Assembly: GCA_002440945.1 (NCBI GenBank)
Contig: DJWG01000053.1
Span: 1-8,294, forward strand
Direction: 5' to 3'
Source: Rhodobacteraceae bacterium UBA6236
GTDB taxonomy: Bacteria > Pseudomonadota > Alphaproteobacteria > Rhodobacterales > Rhodobacteraceae
DNA length: 8,294 nucleotides
In this document: piece by piece, positions 6,598 to 8,294 of the stretch
How positions within the stretch are numbered: the stretch's first letter is position 1
How the letters are laid out: each line of letters begins with the position of its first letter
Position numbers and translations under genes: made by a program
Notes under the pieces: model-generated
What the model saw: the letters and a program-made list of their open reading frames with translations, nothing else
What the model was told of the DNA's origin: nothing
Databases searched by the model: none

Positions 6598-6626
6598 GAT
6601 ATAGGCAAAACGGTGGAAATTGCCAG
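6598..6626 (-). promoter_or_regulatory. Weak promoter candidate for Nudix-DUF1178
   Basis: On the minus strand CTGGCA (6626-6621) and TATATC (6603-6598) are 17 bases apart, each matching sigma-70 boxes at four of six positions. The start would be near 6591, with a leader of about 50 bases that contains the AAGGAGG site. It would rule out the longer Nudix protein starting at 6656. Confidence 0.25.
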
Positions 6627-6627
6627 T

Positions 6628-6654
6628 TTGTTCCCCCTGTTCGACCTGTTCTCC
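6628..6654. repeat. Three 9-bp tandem units (YTGTTCNNC)
   Basis: TTGTTCCCC, CTGTTCGAC and CTGTTCTCC follow each other without a gap and share the pattern YTG TTC NNC. Read on the plus strand they would give LFPLFDLFS. The run crosses the ATG at 6656's downstream frame but lies outside the Nudix start chosen here. It could be a degenerate tandem repeat or chance. Confidence 0.5.
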
Positions 6655-6726
6655 ATACCTGATGCGATCCCTTAACCCGAAACCCGGGCGATTGTTTGTC
6701 GCAGGATGCCCTGCAAATAAAAGACC

Positions 6727-6767
6727 AAGTTGCCCGGCGGTTCGTGGACCACCAAGTCGGGCAGCTT
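6727..6767 (+). repeat. Compound inverted repeat 1 in spacer
   Basis: AAGTTGCCCG (6727-6736) pairs with CGGGCAGCTT (6758-6767) over 10 bp with one wobble that favours the plus-strand transcript. Inside is a tight GTGG-A-CCAC element (6744-6752). The T-rich stretch TCTTTTATTT lies outside the left arm, so on the minus strand it would follow the stem like a weak terminator, although there the wobble becomes a mismatch. Confidence 0.45.
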
Positions 6768-6787
6768 TCGAAATGGGAGGTGCCTGT

Positions 6788-6825
6788 CCTGCTTTTGGGT
6801 CAGACTGGAACTGACCTTTGGCAGG
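6788..6825 (+). repeat. Compound inverted repeat 2 in spacer
   Basis: GGTCAG (6798-6803) and CTGACC (6811-6816) form a perfect 6-bp inverted repeat with a 7-base centre. It is nested in CCTGC (6788-6792) and GCAGG (6821-6825), separated by T-rich internal loops. A second pair, CCTGTCC (6783-6789) with GGACAGG (6842-6848), encloses it, and its right arm overlaps the -35-like box of the PHP promoter candidate. It could be an operator or an RNA fold. Confidence 0.45.
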
Positions 6826-6840
6826 GTCAAGACGGACTTT

Positions 6841-6869
6841 TGGACAGGATGTCGCACCTTCGTTACATT
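6841..6869 (+). promoter_or_regulatory. Candidate promoter for the PHP gene
   Basis: TGGACA (6841-6846) and TACATT (6864-6869) are spaced by 17 bases and match the sigma-70 boxes at five and four of six positions. Transcription would begin near 6876, leaving a leader of about 55 bases before the ATG at 6932. Confidence 0.4.
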
Positions 6870-6931
6870 TCTGATCATTCTTCTTCATGCCACACCGGTA
6901 ATCGGGCGCGTGATCCACTGACAGGTGCAAC

Positions 6932-7849
6932 ATGCAGGATGCCTTTACCGCCCCCGGCCGTTTCTGGCGCGGAAATCTTCATACCCATTCCACCCGTTCG
7001 GACGGTGTCCTGCCCCCGGAAGAAGTCTGCCGACGTTACCGCGCGGAAGGTTACGATTTCCTTGCGCTGACCGATCATTTCATCGGTGCCTATGACTATC
7101 CGCTGATCGACACCCGTCCCTTCCGCACCGCCGGTTTCACCACGCTATTGGGCGCGGAACTTCACTCCGGCGCGATGGAGAATGGCGATCTGTGGCATAT
7201 CCTTGCCGTCGGCCTGCCCCTGGATTTCGCACCGGGCAACGCGCCGGGCTTCCACCCCATCGAGGGGATGGAGACCGGGCCCGAGCTGGCCCGCCGCGCG
7301 CGCGAGGCCGGGGCCTTCGTCGCTGTCGCACATCCCCAGTGGTCGGGCATGACGCTGGCCGATGCGCGCACCATCGACGCGGCCCATGCGGTTGAAACCT
7401 ACAACCACGGCTGTTTCACCGGCTGCGACCGGGCGGATGGCTTTGCGATCAACGACCTGCTGCTGTCCGAAGGCCGCAAGCTCAACCTGATCGCGACCGA
7501 TGACGCGCATTTTTCCGAACCCGACCATTTCGGCGGCTGGACAATGGTCAAGGCGGTCGAAAACGACCCCGAGGCGTTGCTGGCGGCGCTGAAGGCGGGC
7601 CATCACTATTCGACCCAAGGCCCCGAACTGCGCCGGGTCGAGGTCACCGGCAAGACCATCGAGGTCGAGTGTTCGGCCGCCGTCACGGTGATCGTGCAGG
7701 GGCATGGCCAGGCCGCCAAGGCGATCCACGGCCATTCCATGACGCGGGCGTCGATGCCGATCGAGCGTTTTGAAAAATCGCCCTGGGTCCGGGTCACCAT
7801 CGTCGATGCGGCCGGCAAGCGGGCCTGGTCTAACCCCTACTGGCGCTAA
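6932..7849 (+). CDS. PHP-domain metal-dependent phosphoesterase
   Basis: The 305-residue protein is a stand-alone PHP (polymerase and histidinol phosphatase) domain hydrolase, probably cytoplasmic, with no signal peptide. Metal ligands appear in family order: His17 and His19 (NLHTHSTRSDG), Asp24, Asp48-His49 (ALTDHF), Glu76 (LGAELHSG), His89, His134 (VAHPQW), and Asp191 with His193 (ATDDAHF). The C-terminal 80 residues form a beta-rich tail ending WSNPYWR, as in PHP proteins of the CehA/McbA type. The reaction is probably hydrolysis of a phosphoester or related ester, but the substrate is unknown. The two-gene distance to the his operon does not make it a histidinol phosphatase: its sequence lacks the HisJ/HisK pattern I would expect, and it is divergently placed. 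The start at 6932 follows AGGTG at 6923-6927 by four bases. The stop codon interlocks with that of puuD. Confidence 0.9.
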   Translation: MQDAFTAPGRFWRGNLHTHSTRSDGVLPPEEVCRRYRAEGYDFLALTDHFIGAYDYPLIDTRPFRTAGFTTLLGAELHSGAMENGDLWHILAVGLPLDFAPGNAPGFHPIEGMETGPELARRAREAGAFVAVAHPQWSGMTLADARTIDAAHAVETYNHGCFTGCDRADGFAINDLLLSEGRKLNLIATDDAHFSEPDHFGGWTMVKAVENDPEALLAALKAGHHYSTQGPELRRVEVTGKTIEVECSAAVTVIVQGHGQAAKAIHGHSMTRASMPIERFEKSPWVRVTIVDAAGKRAWSNPYWR

Positions 7850-8294
7850 CCCCGGGCGCCGGTCGCGGCGCGATACCAGGCGATGATGCGTTCGCGTTCC
7901 GCCGGCTCCATGAAGCTTGCGTTGGCGGGCGGCATCGTATGGGTCAGGCCCGCCTGCACATAGATGCGGCGGGCCTCCAGGGCGATCTGTTCCGGGGTTT
8001 CCAGCCGCAGGCCCTTGGGCGCCCAGTGGATGCCATCGTAGGCCGGTTCCGCCGCATGACACATGGCGCAGCGACTGGCGACGATGTCGGTCACTTCGGT
8101 AAAGCCCTCGGCGACGGCGAAGCGATGCGCGGATGGGGGCAGGGCGGCATGGGCCTCGACCGGCGCGGGTCGCAGCGATGACAGCCAGACGATTGCCAGG
8201 AACAGAAGCACCGTGGCGATCCACGTCCAGTGCGGATTGCCCTTCCGCGCGTGATGGGTGTTGAACCAGTGCCGGATCGTCACCCCCATCAGGA
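7846..8294 (-). CDS. puuD: Urate hydroxylase/oxidase PuuD, C-terminal part (partial)
   Basis: The gene runs off the right edge; its frame is open to the last complete codon (CTG at 8292-8290), so the ATG at 8289 is internal rather than the start. The visible 148 residues begin with the motif MGVTIRHWFNTHHARKGNPH, which follows the membrane helices of PuuD. A last transmembrane helix comes next (about residues 22-39, WTWIATVLLFLAIVWLSSL), then a periplasmic cytochrome c domain with the haem-binding motif CAMCH and a TMPP methionine as probable axial ligand. PuuD proteins (DUF989 plus cytochrome c) oxidise urate to 5-hydroxyisourate at the membrane and pass electrons to the respiratory chain, replacing soluble uricase. 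The N-terminal eight-helix catalytic part is outside the window. The stop (TAG, 7848-7846) interlocks with the PHP stop in CTAA. Confidence 0.88.
   Translation of the reverse strand, partial: LMGVTIRHWFNTHHARKGNPHWTWIATVLLFLAIVWLSSLRPAPVEAHAALPPSAHRFAVAEGFTEVTDIVASRCAMCHAAEPAYDGIHWAPKGLRLETPEQIALEARRIYVQAGLTHTMPPANASFMEPAERERIIAWYRAATGARG

Larger units (their letters stand above)
6543..6931. other. 389-bp divergent spacer without a supported gene
   Basis: This spacer separates the Nudix gene (leftward) from the PHP gene (rightward). The 300 bases from 6601 to 6900 contain 157 G or C (52%), well below the flanking genes. It holds a 9-bp tandem repeat (6628-6654), two compound hairpins (6727-6767 and 6788-6825) and promoter-like hexamers at both ends. 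Several short open frames cross it in both directions, but none has GC-rich third positions, a ribosome site or a recognisable motif. A small RNA, a structured leader or a decayed insertion are all possible. Confidence 0.5.

Noticed and set aside
6672..6878. 68-codon minus-strand frame in the spacer
   Set aside because: It has some protein-like composition but no ribosome site, no motif and no promoter pointing into it. I could not link it to a transposase remnant with any confidence.
6696..7070. 124-codon plus-strand frame beginning with TTG in the spacer
   Set aside because: It runs out of frame into the start of the PHP gene, has AT-rich third positions, lacks a ribosome site and shows no family motif.
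6932..7849. PHP protein as the missing histidinol-phosphate phosphatase of the his pathway
   Set aside because: The PHP fold and the nearby his genes make this tempting. However, the gene is divergent, separated by two unrelated genes, and resembles general PHP esterases rather than HisJ/HisK types.
7145..8224. 359-codon minus-strand open frame opposite the PHP gene and out of frame with puuD
   Set aside because: The PHP metal ligands and the PuuD cytochrome motif are both complete in other frames. This one is a GC-driven shadow.

Overview
The window is an ordinary, densely packed stretch of a high-GC alphaproteobacterial chromosome, most likely from the Rhodobacteraceae (Rhodobacter/Gemmobacter-like). 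This rests on GC-rich codon use, the split histidine operon order hisB-hisH-hisA-hisF-hisE, the DUF1178 and Nudix gene pair, and a membrane-bound cytochrome-type urate oxidase (PuuD). I see no tRNA, rRNA, CRISPR array, transposase or phage gene.

Layout. Positions 1-107 hold the 3' end of endonuclease III (nth) with its iron-sulfur cysteine motif. It overlaps by ATGA with a PfkB/adenosine-kinase-type sugar or nucleoside kinase (104-1111). A PAP2 membrane phosphatase runs the opposite way (1842-1108), and the two stop codons interlock in one CTAG. A short divergent spacer with a 14-bp palindrome separates it from a HinT-like histidine-triad protein (1985-2362). A strong intrinsic-terminator candidate for hinT lies inside the 3' end of hisE.

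From 5598 down to 2383, all on the minus strand, is a histidine biosynthesis operon: promoter candidate, hisB, hisH, hisA, hisF, hisE. These genes supply phosphoribosyl-ATP hydrolysis (HisE), the ProFAR isomerase (HisA), both subunits of imidazole-glycerol-phosphate synthase (HisH and HisF) and the dehydratase (HisB). hisG, hisI, hisC and hisD are not in the window and must lie elsewhere. Just upstream on the same strand are a DUF1178 zinc-ribbon-like protein (6037-5615) and a Nudix hydrolase (6542-6087).

The 6543-6931 spacer is the only long stretch without a gene. It separates the Nudix gene from a divergent PHP-domain metal-dependent phosphoesterase (6932-7849). At about 52% GC over 6601-6900 it is clearly lower than its surroundings. 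It contains a 9-bp tandem repeat, two compound hairpins and promoter-like sites, and is the part most worth a second look. The PHP gene again interlocks its stop codon (CTAA) with a convergent gene, the C-terminal third of puuD (urate oxidase with a cytochrome c domain), which runs off the right edge.

I found no convincing previously undescribed system. The interest is in regulatory and architectural details, and the statements about promoters, hairpins and operators are inferences from the sequence alone.
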